A program made the position numbers and the translations under genes. From the NCBI GenBank assembly GCA_009991595.1, contig JAACVK010000022.1, forward strand, positions 1-64,000: a stretch of DNA of 64,000 nucleotides. Direction: 5' to 3'. Of this stretch, positions 1 through 10,154 are shown in pieces (the first letter of the stretch is position 1; each line of letters opens with the position of its first letter). Below the pieces are notes generated by a model. That model did not search any database, was not told the DNA's origin, and was given only the letters and a program-made list of their open reading frames with translations. The DNA is from a bacterium. GTDB lineage: Bacteria > Bdellovibrionota > UBA2428.

Positions 1-110
1 TTCGCGTCGCTAAACAAATTCAAAAGAGCTTGAGCGCCCGGGAAAAGAAAAAACAAAACAAAAGCGCTAGCAATAAAACCTAGCGACACTCGGGACGCCA
101 GATTTTGCAC
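1..110 (-). CDS. ABC transporter permease, N-terminal part (truncated by window edge)
   Basis: Reverse strand starts GTG CAA AAT directly after the TAG of the substrate-binding protein gene; open frame VQNLASRVSLGFIASAFVLFFLFPGAQALLNLFSDA, hydrophobic, runs off the window edge. Confidence 0.55.
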   Translation of the reverse strand, partial: MQNLASRVSLGFIASAFVLFFLFPGAQALLNLFSDA

Positions 111-1001
111 CTAGAGAAGACTCCAGCTATCAGTCCACTTTTGAAAAAAATCCAGACGAAGCTCCGACGCTTTTAAACTCTTTACCTGAGTTAAACCGTT
201 GAAGCAGTTGGGCAATTTAGTTTCAGAATCCGCGGGGAACATCCAATTTAGCCTTGGAAGCTTGCTTTGAACCTCGGCGCTCAACACATAATCAACAAAC
301 ACTTGTGCGTTCGCATCCTTCGATCTTTTTAACTTAGCAACAAACTCTCTTTGCTCAGGATACCCCTCCTTAAGAGGAATGGCCTTAAACTTTTTTTCAT
401 CATGGCATAAGTGATAAGCTTCACTACTTAAATAGCTCCAAACTGCAGGAGCCTGCCCTTTTGTGAAGGCAGAATATGCGGCAGACCAGGAAGGATAGAC
501 TGTTTTCACAAGCTTTTGAGAGTCAACCGGACTGATCAATTGGTGTTCATAAATGGCTCTAATCCAACCTTCACCAGCACTGCTAAAACGAGGGTCAGGA
601 AGAAGTAACTTGTTCTTTAAAACTTTAGCCAAGTCAGCCCAACTTTGAGGAAAGTCCTTTGTGGCAATCATCTCAGTATTAACAACGATGGCAAAAGGTC
701 CGCGCTCAAAAACTCTCCCTTCATCAATAATGTTCATCTCTAGAGCGGCCGCATGGCCTGCCTCTCCCAAACCAATAACAACATCAACGTTTTTTGAACG
801 CGGTGACTTCAAGTAACCAAAAAGTCCTGAAAGCTCCTTCGAACTAACAAACTCTAATTTCACCCCTGGATGCTTCTCTTCAAACCCCCTCTTGATACTT
901 TCGCCCAAACTACCTTCCCCCAAAAAGGACGAATAGCTAAGAACGGTTAAAGAAAAACCACTCCAGGAAAACAAAGAAAAAATCAAAAGAAGCAACATCA
1001 T
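111..1001 (-). CDS. ABC transporter substrate-binding protein, thiamine (TbpA/ThiB)-like
   Basis: Signal peptide, then LTVLSYSSFLGEGSLGESIKRGFEEKHPGVKLEFVSS...; family-like motifs, followed by a permease start. Confidence 0.75.
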   Translation of the reverse strand: MMLLLLIFSLFSWSGFSLTVLSYSSFLGEGSLGESIKRGFEEKHPGVKLEFVSSKELSGLFGYLKSPRSKNVDVVIGLGEAGHAAALEMNIIDEGRVFERGPFAIVVNTEMIATKDFPQSWADLAKVLKNKLLLPDPRFSSAGEGWIRAIYEHQLISPVDSQKLVKTVYPSWSAAYSAFTKGQAPAVWSYLSSEAYHLCHDEKKFKAIPLKEGYPEQREFVAKLKRSKDANAQVFVDYVLSAEVQSKLPRLNWMFPADSETKLPNCFNGLTQVKSLKASELRLDFFQKWTDSWSLL

Positions 1002-1627
1002 GATTGTCGCACCTTCTTTAAAAAACGAAGCAACAAATAAATCAAGCCCGCCACAACAAAGGCTCCAGCAACCCCCACTAAAAAGTATTCTTTAACCTGA
1101 ACAACTAAATCATCTAGAGCTGAAGTATTCTTTTGATAAAGATGCCAAGCGGTCTTTCCAACAAATACAAAAAGAGGGGCCGAAACCAGGGCCGCCAAGC
1201 CGTCCATTAAAAGAAACTTCCAAAAAGGAAATTTCAAAGTTCCTGAGCTAAAAAACACGGCTGTTCTTAAACCCGGAAGAAACCGTGCACCAAAAATGAC
1301 CCAAGATCCATACCGGAAAATAGCAGACTCCGCTTTTTTTAAAGTTTTCTCTTTTAATATAATCGAGCCGAACTTAGTTTGAATGAGGCGCCGACCAATT
1401 TTTGTCCCCATCCAGAAGATACAAGAATCGCCCAAAACAATCCCGGTGTAAGTGATAGAGGCCACAAGTAAAAACGGGTATCCATACTTCTCGCCCAACA
1501 AACCCGCGACAATCAAGATGATGTCTTCGGGCATAGGAAAACCAAATGCACACAAAAGAAGGAATAGAAACGGGCCAACCAAAGCCAAAACAGGACCACT
1601 AAACTGGTTTATTAAATCATCAACCAC
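998..1627 (-). CDS. DedA family (SNARE-associated/VTT domain) membrane protein
   Basis: FGFPMPEDIILIVAGLLGEKYGYP..., GARFLPGLRTAVFFSSGTLKFPFWKFL motif typical of DedA. Confidence 0.85.
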   Translation of the reverse strand: MVDDLINQFSGPVLALVGPFLFLLLCAFGFPMPEDIILIVAGLLGEKYGYPFLLVASITYTGIVLGDSCIFWMGTKIGRRLIQTKFGSIILKEKTLKKAESAIFRYGSWVIFGARFLPGLRTAVFFSSGTLKFPFWKFLLMDGLAALVSAPLFVFVGKTAWHLYQKNTSALDDLVVQVKEYFLVGVAGAFVVAGLIYLLLRFLKKVRQS

Positions 1628-1679
1628 GGCAATTGCGGACGTTTATATACTTATCGAATCAAGCTTTGCAAAATGCTTT

Positions 1680-3392
1680 TCAGATATGTCTAAACCTGCG
1701 AAGTCTTACCCTAAAACGCCGCGCCCAGAATGAAAACAAGTAGCCAAAAGCCACCAAAAACACTGAATTCCCACCAAATGGACCACCTTTGAGGTCTCCA
1801 TTTTTCGAAACATCTTCAATCATTCCGCAGCCACCACCGCCACCGCCGCCTCCGCCTCCACCATCGCTAGAAGCAGACGCACGGTTTAACTGAGCCGCAC
1901 CATTGTCATCAGAAGTTGCATAGTAAAGAGGCAAACTAACTCCAGGTCGATTTCCAGTGCTAGTAGCCGAATCAGCAGCTGCAAAGGAATTCATAGCGTG
2001 GACATAGCCTCGGGCCGCCACCTTATTCATGGCGCTATGGCGAACTGAATTGTTCATAATCAAATTTCTTACTTCGTAATTCGTAAGAGAGGGATTGATG
2101 CCACGAATGACTGCTGCAATCCCGGCAACTACGGGCGTCGCCATTGAAGTTCCTTTTTTCTTTGTAAAATAGTCGAACTGCGAACTAAAATTTGCGTTCA
2201 TGCTTAAGATTCCATAGTCGAAGTATTGTGATTCTTGAAAGCTACCAGGGGCTGCAACCTGAACGGTTCCTGCCCCAAAGTTTGAGAAAGTTGAAAACTC
2301 AAGTCTCTGAAAAACGTTTGCACTATAAACTGGAGTAAGAGAGCCAACACTCAATAGAGCTGGAATATTAAAGGAGGCGGGAAAATAGGGAGTGACGTCA
2401 TTGTTATTAACTCGGCCGCCTACCGCATTTCCAGCCGCCGCAAACATAATGATGTCGCGGTTATACAGTTCTACCATTGAGTCATACAAAGCCTGAGAGA
2501 AAGAAGAAGAGCCCAGAGATCCCCAGCTTGCATTTACAACACGAGCGCCGCGCATGGCTGCGTATTCCATCGCCAACACGGCTCCTGTCGTTGTTCCATA
2601 GCCACGATTGTCTATGAAGCGAATTGGTAAGACCTGTATGCGCTTAGCCTCAGGGTAATCTTCAATGGCTTGATCTCGAATTGTTTTAATGATCCCTGCT
2701 ACGTGTGAGCCATGATCTGTTCCACCCTCGGCAATGCTCCCATTCCGATTAAAAACATTAGCCCCATAGATATCATCAACGTATCCATTGGAATCATCAT
2801 CAACCCCATTTGCAGTTTCCGCTGAATTGATGGCCAATGCAGAAGTAATGTAAGGATGCGTAACAGTTAGGCCGGTGTCGATCACAGCAACAATTACCGC
2901 AGAGCCACCAGCCTTAGGCTGTGCCGGATCTGGACGCGCTGTCGAAAAACCCAACACATCCTGCAACCAGGGAGAAATACTCAGGTCGGAGGGAATATCA
3001 ATCCCATCAAGCGAGGACATATCCCACCTTCTTTCCAACTCGTAATACTCAACAAGAGGATGTTCAGTAAGCGCATCGCCCACTTCGTAGCTATCCCCCT
3101 CGGCCAAAACAATACCTAAATTAGGAAGCTCTCTAGAGGGCATTTGAATATCTTCTAACTCTTCGGCAAGATACTCCAAGTTAGCATCTCGAATGATTTT
3201 ATTGGTAAAAGGGTTGCTAGACTCGCCTTTTTTGATTTTCACGATAAAGCGGCCAGCCTCGTAATCGGTGTTATCTAAACCCGCACCGTCCTGGGCCATC
3301 AATGAAAAACAAGCAAACAAGGCAGGCGAAATAACCAAGGAATTTCGCAGTTTAAGCTTAACTAAATATTTAAATTTCACCATAACCCTCAA
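1680..3392 (-). CDS. S8 subtilisin-like serine protease with C-terminal Gly-rich/Cys/TM/Arg tail
   Basis: Catalytic motifs AVIDTGL, DHGSHVAGI, GTSMATPVVAG; C-terminal (G)11CG + hydrophobic segment + RRFRVRLRRFRHI. Confidence 0.9.
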   Translation of the reverse strand: MRVMVKFKYLVKLKLRNSLVISPALFACFSLMAQDGAGLDNTDYEAGRFIVKIKKGESSNPFTNKIIRDANLEYLAEELEDIQMPSRELPNLGIVLAEGDSYEVGDALTEHPLVEYYELERRWDMSSLDGIDIPSDLSISPWLQDVLGFSTARPDPAQPKAGGSAVIVAVIDTGLTVTHPYITSALAINSAETANGVDDDSNGYVDDIYGANVFNRNGSIAEGGTDHGSHVAGIIKTIRDQAIEDYPEAKRIQVLPIRFIDNRGYGTTTGAVLAMEYAAMRGARVVNASWGSLGSSSFSQALYDSMVELYNRDIIMFAAAGNAVGGRVNNNDVTPYFPASFNIPALLSVGSLTPVYSANVFQRLEFSTFSNFGAGTVQVAAPGSFQESQYFDYGILSMNANFSSQFDYFTKKKGTSMATPVVAGIAAVIRGINPSLTNYEVRNLIMNNSVRHSAMNKVAARGYVHAMNSFAAADSATSTGNRPGVSLPLYYATSDDNGAAQLNRASASSDGGGGGGGGGGGCGMIEDVSKNGDLKGGPFGGNSVFLVAFGYLFSFWARRFRVRLRRFRHI

Positions 3393-3570
3393 CCCTTGCT
3401 TATGGCTGCAATTTAAGTGCCAAATTCGGCAGATCTGTTAGCGTAAGCCATTGTTTTAATAGGCATAAATTGTGTTAAGTTAAGATTAAGAACGGCCTCC
3501 CGCCCAAGCCTTGGGCATAACCCCATGCGTTGTCGACCTAAGTCCGGAATTTTAGTACGAGAGTTAGTAA

Positions 3571-4500
3571 ATGGACGGTTTCTCAAAAATGACAAAATAT
3601 AAAGACCCTCAAAAGCCTCAAGCAGCCTCCCATATGTTCTGGTTTTTCATCATTCCAGCTATCGTTTTTATGGGTTGGGTCAGTTGGACCCTCTTGGGGG
3701 GCCTCAACAAAAAGACGGAAGTAAAAAGCTCGCTAGTCAATCGAGTCCAAGAAATTCGGGATGGGAAATCGGCTGGAGCCCGTTACCAAGCCGCCTACTC
3801 TTTTGCTCAAGACCTCCAGAGAGAGATTCATTCTGAAAAAACGTCCTTGGAGCCTGCCGAGAAGGATAAGTTATTTTCAAGCCTCGGCTCACTCCTTGAA
3901 GAATTTCCGGAAGATGCCCGCTTAAGGCGCTACTTGATTCTAACCTTAGCCCAACTAAAAGACGTCAGAGCCATTAAAGTCTTTCAACAAAACTTAGCCG
4001 ACCCAGATGAAGACATTCGCTTTTATTCGGCCTGGGGTTTTATTGAAGCTCTCAATGAAAACAAAGATCAAATTACTGATAAGCATCTTGAACTAGTAGC
4101 AACTTGGCTCAATCACAAAGAGCTCTCATACAAGAAAATTGCCACGAGCTTTTTGGTTCACTATCCCGAGTATCAAACAAAGGTAAAATCCCTGCTAAGT
4201 GATGAAAACAAAGAGGTTCAATGGAATGCCGCAGTAGCATTAGCCTCTCAAAAAAATGCTGCAGGGAAAAACCTGATCAATGAGATGCTACAACTACATA
4301 CAATTCGATCCATTAGCTTTAGAAGCAGCCGTGACTTAGAACAATTTGTAGCGACAGCTTTAGAAGCCACAAAAAATTTAAACGATCCAGAACTTGCTCG
4401 TGCCGCACTCAGTCTTCGTGAAAAAGTCTCGGACCAAAACTCAGAAGGTCGCGCTGTTAATGCGGCCTTCAAAGGGTTTAAGATGGAGGATATACTATGA
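3571..4500 (+). CDS. HEAT-repeat-like protein with N-terminal TM anchor
   Basis: N-terminal TM segment and repeated alpha-helical HEAT-like units (VRAIKVFQQNLADPDEDIRFYSAWGFIEAL...). Confidence 0.6.
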   Translation: MDGFSKMTKYKDPQKPQAASHMFWFFIIPAIVFMGWVSWTLLGGLNKKTEVKSSLVNRVQEIRDGKSAGARYQAAYSFAQDLQREIHSEKTSLEPAEKDKLFSSLGSLLEEFPEDARLRRYLILTLAQLKDVRAIKVFQQNLADPDEDIRFYSAWGFIEALNENKDQITDKHLELVATWLNHKELSYKKIATSFLVHYPEYQTKVKSLLSDENKEVQWNAAVALASQKNAAGKNLINEMLQLHTIRSISFRSSRDLEQFVATALEATKNLNDPELARAALSLREKVSDQNSEGRAVNAAFKGFKMEDIL

Positions 4501-5405
4501 TGAAAAAATCAACGTCACTTCTGCTCCTAACTCTTGCATTAGCTTGCTCTAAAACCGACACCGCCTCCGAAGAGTCTGAAGCACTTGCCAAGCAGATTAA
4601 TGGAATTCAAGTGGGCAGAGAAGGCCTCAACAACGACTTCAACGCTACAGCTTCACTTAAAAATAACGACGGGTCGATTGAAACCCTTAGCTTTAAGGCA
4701 AACTTTGACGAAGACACCAAAAACTATGAAATCAAAGAAGAAGAAAACAAGCCCTATGTCTTACACATCAAATGTGACGAAGCAGATCCGCTTTGCAACC
4801 AATCCATCGTAAAGGTTCAAGGATTAGACAGCAGCCCACTACCCGGAATAGCCACAATCGAGCAATTTTGCATTGAAAACCCTACGTTGCTTCCAACTAT
4901 TTTAGGAGATGGCAACGAAGGCGAATACGACGAAAAAATCTTTGCAACATTGGTAAGAGACTTAGCCGTAGAATTTGGCGATGACTTTAGGGGCGCAGAC
5001 CCTGTCCTTAGTTCTCGCCTTATCTTGAGAAGAGTGCAAAAAACAAACAAGCATTTTTTCAATCTATCCATCTATCGAACTAAAGAACATTCAATAGACA
5101 TTTACCAAATGCGCGGAGACGAGGGTGAAAACCCTCTCGAATTTCACTCGTATTCCATCGCAAACTTAGAACCATTGAAGCGAAAATTTTCCAAAAAAAT
5201 AATAATAGGCTCAAACACAGTGCTATCGCGCCAAAATATTGAGGGTAATTTCAACTACAGCTTCACTCTTAAGTTTCGCGATATGGCGTCAGGAAAAATT
5301 CCAGCTGTATTGAACATTGATCTTGAAGGCAACACTGGTGGCTTTGAATCCGACGACAGCGAGGATAATCCCAACCACTCTCCCTTCGTCTTTGACTGGA
5401 TATAA
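4497..5405 (+). CDS. putative lipoprotein, unknown function
   Basis: N-terminal LLLLTLALACSK lipobox; ATGA overlap with the upstream gene. Confidence 0.6.
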   Translation: MMKKSTSLLLLTLALACSKTDTASEESEALAKQINGIQVGREGLNNDFNATASLKNNDGSIETLSFKANFDEDTKNYEIKEEENKPYVLHIKCDEADPLCNQSIVKVQGLDSSPLPGIATIEQFCIENPTLLPTILGDGNEGEYDEKIFATLVRDLAVEFGDDFRGADPVLSSRLILRRVQKTNKHFFNLSIYRTKEHSIDIYQMRGDEGENPLEFHSYSIANLEPLKRKFSKKIIIGSNTVLSRQNIEGNFNYSFTLKFRDMASGKIPAVLNIDLEGNTGGFESDDSEDNPNHSPFVFDWI

Positions 5406-5407
5406 AA

Positions 5408-6154
5408 TCAGCCTTTAAACGGATCTAAAGTTGTTGCGCTCGGCTGGTCGGTTCCCAAGATCGTAACGTTCTGAATGTTCACATGTTCGGGCTGCTCGGC
5501 AATCCACAATATTGTATTGGCCAAATCCTCAGACTTTAAGGGACGATAACCTTCGTAGACTTTGTCTGCAGCTTCCTTATCGCCTTTAAAACGAACTACA
5601 GAAAAATCTGTTTCCACTCTTCCAGGCGCAATGTTGCTCACACGAACGTTTGTTCCACCCAAATCAAAACGTAGCGATTCAGCAATCATGTGAACCGCAG
5701 CTTTAGTGGCGCAGTAAACCGTTCCACCTTTGTAACCAACATCTCCAGCTACAGAGCCAATATTGATTAAGTGTCCACGCTTTTGAGCAATCATATTGGG
5801 AACTATCTTTCTGATTAGAGAAAGAAGACCCATTACATTTGTCTGAAACATCTTTTCAACATCAGACCAAAGATATTCCTGAAAAGACTCCCGTCCCAAA
5901 GCTAGTCCTGCATTATTTACTAAAACATCCACGTTTTTAAGCCAATCCTTATGAGTCTCATAGAAAGCCTCAATAGCAGTCTCGGAACTCAAATCGACAG
6001 ATGCGATCTCAACACTTGAGCGTTCAGCCCTTAAGGATTCTAACTTTTCTATTCTTCGAGCCACCGCCAAAACTTGATAACCTCTTTCAGCAAACAATTT
6101 AGCAGTTGCCCTACCTATTCCAGCACTTGCTCCCGTCACTAATACTTTTTTCAT
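5408..6154 (-). CDS. SDR family NAD(P)-dependent oxidoreductase
   Basis: TGASAGIGRATA cofactor motif, NNAG, YCATKAAV active site. Confidence 0.92.
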   Translation of the reverse strand: MKKVLVTGASAGIGRATAKLFAERGYQVLAVARRIEKLESLRAERSSVEIASVDLSSETAIEAFYETHKDWLKNVDVLVNNAGLALGRESFQEYLWSDVEKMFQTNVMGLLSLIRKIVPNMIAQKRGHLINIGSVAGDVGYKGGTVYCATKAAVHMIAESLRFDLGGTNVRVSNIAPGRVETDFSVVRFKGDKEAADKVYEGYRPLKSEDLANTILWIAEQPEHVNIQNVTILGTDQPSATTLDPFKG

Positions 6155-6202
6155 CTAAAACGTATCCGTTTACTTTTCACGTCCATCCGCTACCTTTTCA
6201 CA

Positions 6203-8209
6203 CTAAATTCTGTCAGCTACGATTTCTGCAATGTCTTTAACGGCGACTTTATCAGCTTGGCCTTTTTCGGTAACACCGTCGTCTAGCATCACCTGACAAA
6301 AGGGACAGCCTGCTGCAATCACATCGGGCTTTGTTTCTAAAGCTTCCTCTACTCGCTCTACGTTGATGCGCTTTCCAATGGTTTCTTCCATCCACATACG
6401 CGCACCACCGGCCCCACAACAAAGGCCCTTTTCCTTATTTCGAGCCATCTCAACGCGCTTCACCCCAGGAATAGAGTCGATAGTTTTACGAGGCTCTTCA
6501 TAAACTTCGTTGTAACGACCAAGGTAACAAGAGTCATGATATGCAATGGTTTGCTCTCCACCCGAATTGTTCATGCTAATTTTACCTTCTTCAATAAGGT
6601 GCTGTATAAGCTCTGTATGGTGAATAACCTTTTCAGCTGTATAACCAAAGTCAGGATATTCATTTTTAAGAGTGTTAAAGCAATGCGGACAGGTGGTGAT
6701 CACCTTTCGAATGTTGTGCCTTTTTAAGACTTCAATGTTGGCATCCACCATCATTTTGGCCAAATATTCGTTGCCCGCTCTTCTTGCAGTTTCGCCATTG
6801 CAAAGCTCTTCTTTTCCAAGAATCGCAAAATCAACTCCCGCCTTTTGAAGAATTTTAACTAGAGAGGTAGATATCTTTTTATTGCGATCATTAAAGCTAC
6901 CTGCACAGCCGACATAAAAAAGATATTCTGCATCTGGCTTATCAGCTACTCGAGGAACATTTAAGTCCTTACACCATTCATCACGAGCATCACCAGCAAT
7001 CCCCCATGGATTCGAGTTGTTTTCCCAATTCTTCATGGTTGATTGCAATTCAGCTGGCATTGCGGACTCCATCATGACTAAATTTCTTCTCATATCAACA
7101 ATCTTGTCGACGTGCTCAATTCCAACAGGACAAGCCTCAACACAGGCTCTGCAAGTGGTGCAAGCCCACAATGTGTCGTGAGTAATTCCGCTCTCTTCAC
7201 CAATAAGCATTTGTTTGGGCTCAGCATCGGGATTTTTTAACAACTCATCACCAACCGTGAACAAGTGATGTTTAATGTCTTCAATCAATTTCATGGGCTG
7301 CAATGGCTTGCTTGTTGTTGCCGTTGGACAAAACTCATTACAACGTCCACAGGCCGTGCAACTATAAGTGTCCAGAATATCTTTCCATGTAAAATCAGTG
7401 ATTTTAGAAACACCAAATGATTCTTGAGTTTCATCTTCAAAGTTAATGGGAGCAAAAGTCCCCTTGTGCCCTAAACGAGCAAATAGAAAGTTTGGACCAG
7501 CTGCTACAACGTGAAGGTGTTTTGAATTGGGAATATAAACCAAGAAGAAAAACACAGTAAGCAAATGCGCAGCCCAGCCCCAATGGGCAAGCTGTTCGGC
7601 TCCATGAGCACTCACCCCAGAAAGAAAAGTATTGGCAATCCAAGCAGACACAGGTCTAAACTCAGGAATTCCAAAAATAGACCCCGACTGAACATATCCG
7701 GCAAAAGTAATCATGTTGGCAAACATCAAAAACCCTGTAAGCACCAAAATAAGCATTGCGTCTTTTTGATGGTCCCAACCAGAATCAAGCCTCTTCGGCT
7801 TAATGATCATCCGACGAATCATGCCGTAGCTAACAGCTACTAAAATCAAAGGGTGAACAATGTCTTGAGCGAAAATGATCCCATTATACAAAGGCCCTAA
7901 AAAAGAAAAGCTAAAACCGTGAAACAAGCCCTCTATGATGTGCTCTGTAGTCCCGATTGTAACAATAAGAAAGCCCCAAAAGATTGTGGCGTGCTGTAAG
8001 CCTGGCCAAAAATCCTTAAACAACTTCCTCTGGCCTAAGACGTTTTTTGTAAAAACGGCCAATCTTTCTGGAAAATCAGAGAACAAAGCCTCTTTCTTTC
8101 CTAAATTGAGTAGGCGCCAAAGCCTATAAAAGGCTTTTCCAGCTAAAACGCTAGAAATGACGATACAGGCGATTGTGAAAAAAAAGCGAAAATCCATAGT
8201 TAAAGACAT
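6203..8209 (-). CDS. (Fe-S)-binding protein, fused NarI-like membrane domain + HdrD/GlcF-like iron-sulfur domain
   Basis: N-terminal multi-TM; two ferredoxin motifs CTACGRCNEFCP and CTTCRACVEACP; CCG-domain motifs including CCGAGGARMWME. Confidence 0.85.
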   Translation of the reverse strand: MSLTMDFRFFFTIACIVISSVLAGKAFYRLWRLLNLGKKEALFSDFPERLAVFTKNVLGQRKLFKDFWPGLQHATIFWGFLIVTIGTTEHIIEGLFHGFSFSFLGPLYNGIIFAQDIVHPLILVAVSYGMIRRMIIKPKRLDSGWDHQKDAMLILVLTGFLMFANMITFAGYVQSGSIFGIPEFRPVSAWIANTFLSGVSAHGAEQLAHWGWAAHLLTVFFFLVYIPNSKHLHVVAAGPNFLFARLGHKGTFAPINFEDETQESFGVSKITDFTWKDILDTYSCTACGRCNEFCPTATTSKPLQPMKLIEDIKHHLFTVGDELLKNPDAEPKQMLIGEESGITHDTLWACTTCRACVEACPVGIEHVDKIVDMRRNLVMMESAMPAELQSTMKNWENNSNPWGIAGDARDEWCKDLNVPRVADKPDAEYLFYVGCAGSFNDRNKKISTSLVKILQKAGVDFAILGKEELCNGETARRAGNEYLAKMMVDANIEVLKRHNIRKVITTCPHCFNTLKNEYPDFGYTAEKVIHHTELIQHLIEEGKISMNNSGGEQTIAYHDSCYLGRYNEVYEEPRKTIDSIPGVKRVEMARNKEKGLCCGAGGARMWMEETIGKRINVERVEEALETKPDVIAAGCPFCQVMLDDGVTEKGQADKVAVKDIAEIVADRI

Positions 8210-8247
8210 AGCGATGCTCCTTAAAGCTTTGTATACCTAAAGCTATC

Positions 8248-9096
8248 ATGGCTGTTCTCGGATTTGAATTGCTGCTGAGATTCTTATGGGGCTCAGCACT
8301 CATTTTATTTTGGATTTCTCGAAAAGAAACAAGCGAGCGCTTTCTCCGGATTGCCTTTTACATAGGTTTGGGGACTGCTGCGGCGGCCATCTGGCTAGCT
8401 AAGTCTGGCTTTCAAGGTGCAGACCTCAATAATGCTTACTATAGCCTTGCCTCTCTAACCCTTGGACTTGCTCTCTATAGCTTTTTTTCAGGGCGCTTAG
8501 CGCGAATTCCAGGGTTTCTACTGGTTCTAATCTCTCCAGCTTTTGTTTTAAAAGCCCAAGGGTTCGATGCACAAATCAACTTTTTACTTTCAAGCGCCCT
8601 ACTGGGTTCAGTGTTCATGGGACAGTTCCTAGGGCATTGGTTTCTCACCGTTCCAAACATCCACATTAAAGAATTAAAAAGAGTCACCGTCTTAATGATG
8701 ACTTCCATTGGATTAAAAAGTGCCGAAATTCTCTGGACACTCTTTGTTAAAATTGGAGCGCATCCTAACAACTATTCAGTTGACGCAATGGGACGCCCGC
8801 TCGGACTTGCCCTTCAAGACTCTCAAACGCTTTCGCAACTCAATATGGCAGAAGGACTCTTTACACTCAGCGGAGACCTTTACTTTGGATTGGGAAGCTA
8901 TGGCCTCATCATTTTAGCAACCCGGGTTTTGTGGGGAACACTGGCCCCCTTAATTTTGGCGGGGTTAGTCTTTCAAACCGTTAAAATGCGCTCCACTCAA
9001 TCGGCGACAGGTATTCTCTACGCCATGTGTGTGATGATTCTCATTGGAGAAGGCACTGCTATTTATCTAAAAAACATACTTGGATTTCTATTATGA
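8248..9096 (+). CDS. polytopic membrane protein, unknown function
   Basis: Long ORF with many hydrophobic segments; ATGA overlap with the downstream kinase gene. Confidence 0.6.
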   Translation: MAVLGFELLLRFLWGSALILFWISRKETSERFLRIAFYIGLGTAAAAIWLAKSGFQGADLNNAYYSLASLTLGLALYSFFSGRLARIPGFLLVLISPAFVLKAQGFDAQINFLLSSALLGSVFMGQFLGHWFLTVPNIHIKELKRVTVLMMTSIGLKSAEILWTLFVKIGAHPNNYSVDAMGRPLGLALQDSQTLSQLNMAEGLFTLSGDLYFGLGSYGLIILATRVLWGTLAPLILAGLVFQTVKMRSTQSATGILYAMCVMILIGEGTAIYLKNILGFLL

Positions 9097-10154
9097 AAAA
9101 AAGCGTTAGCATTAAAGCTCCCTGCAGGATTGACTTAGCAGGTGGGACCATCGACCTATGGCCACTTTATCTGTATTTCGGTGGTCATACACTCTGCCAT
9201 ATGGCGGTCGACATCTTTACGGAAGTAAAGATTAGCTTCGAAGCAAGAAAGCAAAGAAACATTCATATTGAAATTAATAGTTTCGACTTAAAAGAGAATG
9301 AAGCCTACACCTCTCTAAAATCCATTAAAGAGAGTCTGAAAAAAGACACCGCAAAAGTGCCTACCAGATGGATCAACCGTCTTTGTGTTGAATTTATTGA
9401 AAGCTCATTTAAAAAACTACCAACCGGCACCCTAAAAATAGAGTGCAAAAGCAAAGCGCCTCCAGGCTCTGGCTTAGGTGGTAGCTCTGTTTTAGGCGTA
9501 GCGCTATGGAGTGGATTTGAGAAACTGTTTCTAAAAAAAGCAGAAAGAACTCAACCTTGGGACGTGCAACGAAAAGTGCGCGATCTTGAAGCCGTAGAGA
9601 TTGAACATCCTGCCGGAGACCAAGATTACGTCCCCGCCCTCTTCGGCGGCCTCTTACTCTTTAATCTTTCCTACAATCACAGAAGTGTAAAAAAAGTTAA
9701 GGCTTCTACTGCAAAAAAACTCGCTGAACGCTTAGCCCTTGTCTACACCGGCGAACGACACCATTCTGGAATTAACAACTGGGAGCTTTTTACAAACTTC
9801 CACAAATGGGGCCATCCTTGCCGCGACCACTTAAAGAAAATTCACACAGTGTCTGCCGAGATGGCTGAATCTTTAGCAAACGACAAAATTTCAAATTTTC
9901 CAGGTCTTCTCAACAAAGAGTGGAGTTCTCGAAAACTTTTAGGAGAAGCCGTCAACGCACCTTCACTTAAACGCGCTTGGACCTTTGCAAAATCGCACGG
10001 TGCCACCGCACGAAAAGCATGTGGAGCAGGCGGCGGAGGTTGTCTGCTTGTATATTTCCCGAGCAAAACCAAAAGAGATACGTTTTTGAAAGAAAAGCCA
10101 CGAAACAGATTCGAACTTTATGCCGTAAACGTCGTTAGCAAAGGTCTCTATTAA
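9093..10154 (+). CDS. GHMP-family sugar kinase (galactokinase/heptose-7-P kinase-like)
   Basis: MKKSVSIKAPCRIDLAGGTIDLWPLY and PPGSGLGGSSVLGVAL GHMP motif; start re-assigned from the tracked 9027 to ATG 9093. Confidence 0.85.
   Translation: MKKSVSIKAPCRIDLAGGTIDLWPLYLYFGGHTLCHMAVDIFTEVKISFEARKQRNIHIEINSFDLKENEAYTSLKSIKESLKKDTAKVPTRWINRLCVEFIESSFKKLPTGTLKIECKSKAPPGSGLGGSSVLGVALWSGFEKLFLKKAERTQPWDVQRKVRDLEAVEIEHPAGDQDYVPALFGGLLLFNLSYNHRSVKKVKASTAKKLAERLALVYTGERHHSGINNWELFTNFHKWGHPCRDHLKKIHTVSAEMAESLANDKISNFPGLLNKEWSSRKLLGEAVNAPSLKRAWTFAKSHGATARKACGAGGGGCLLVYFPSKTKRDTFLKEKPRNRFELYAVNVVSKGLY

Noticed and set aside
1452-1733. Plus-strand ORF of 93 aa listed in the track
   Set aside because: Antisense to the DedA gene; low-complexity basic composition typical of shadow ORFs
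1825-1866. Repetitive CCACCGCC-type stretch, considered as a microsatellite or CRISPR-like repeat
   Set aside because: It encodes the poly-Gly run of the protease C-terminus in frame; no spacer structure
3413-3595. Minus-strand ORF of 60 aa between the protease and the HEAT-like gene
   Set aside because: Lies in the divergent intergenic/promoter region; no family resemblance or RBS
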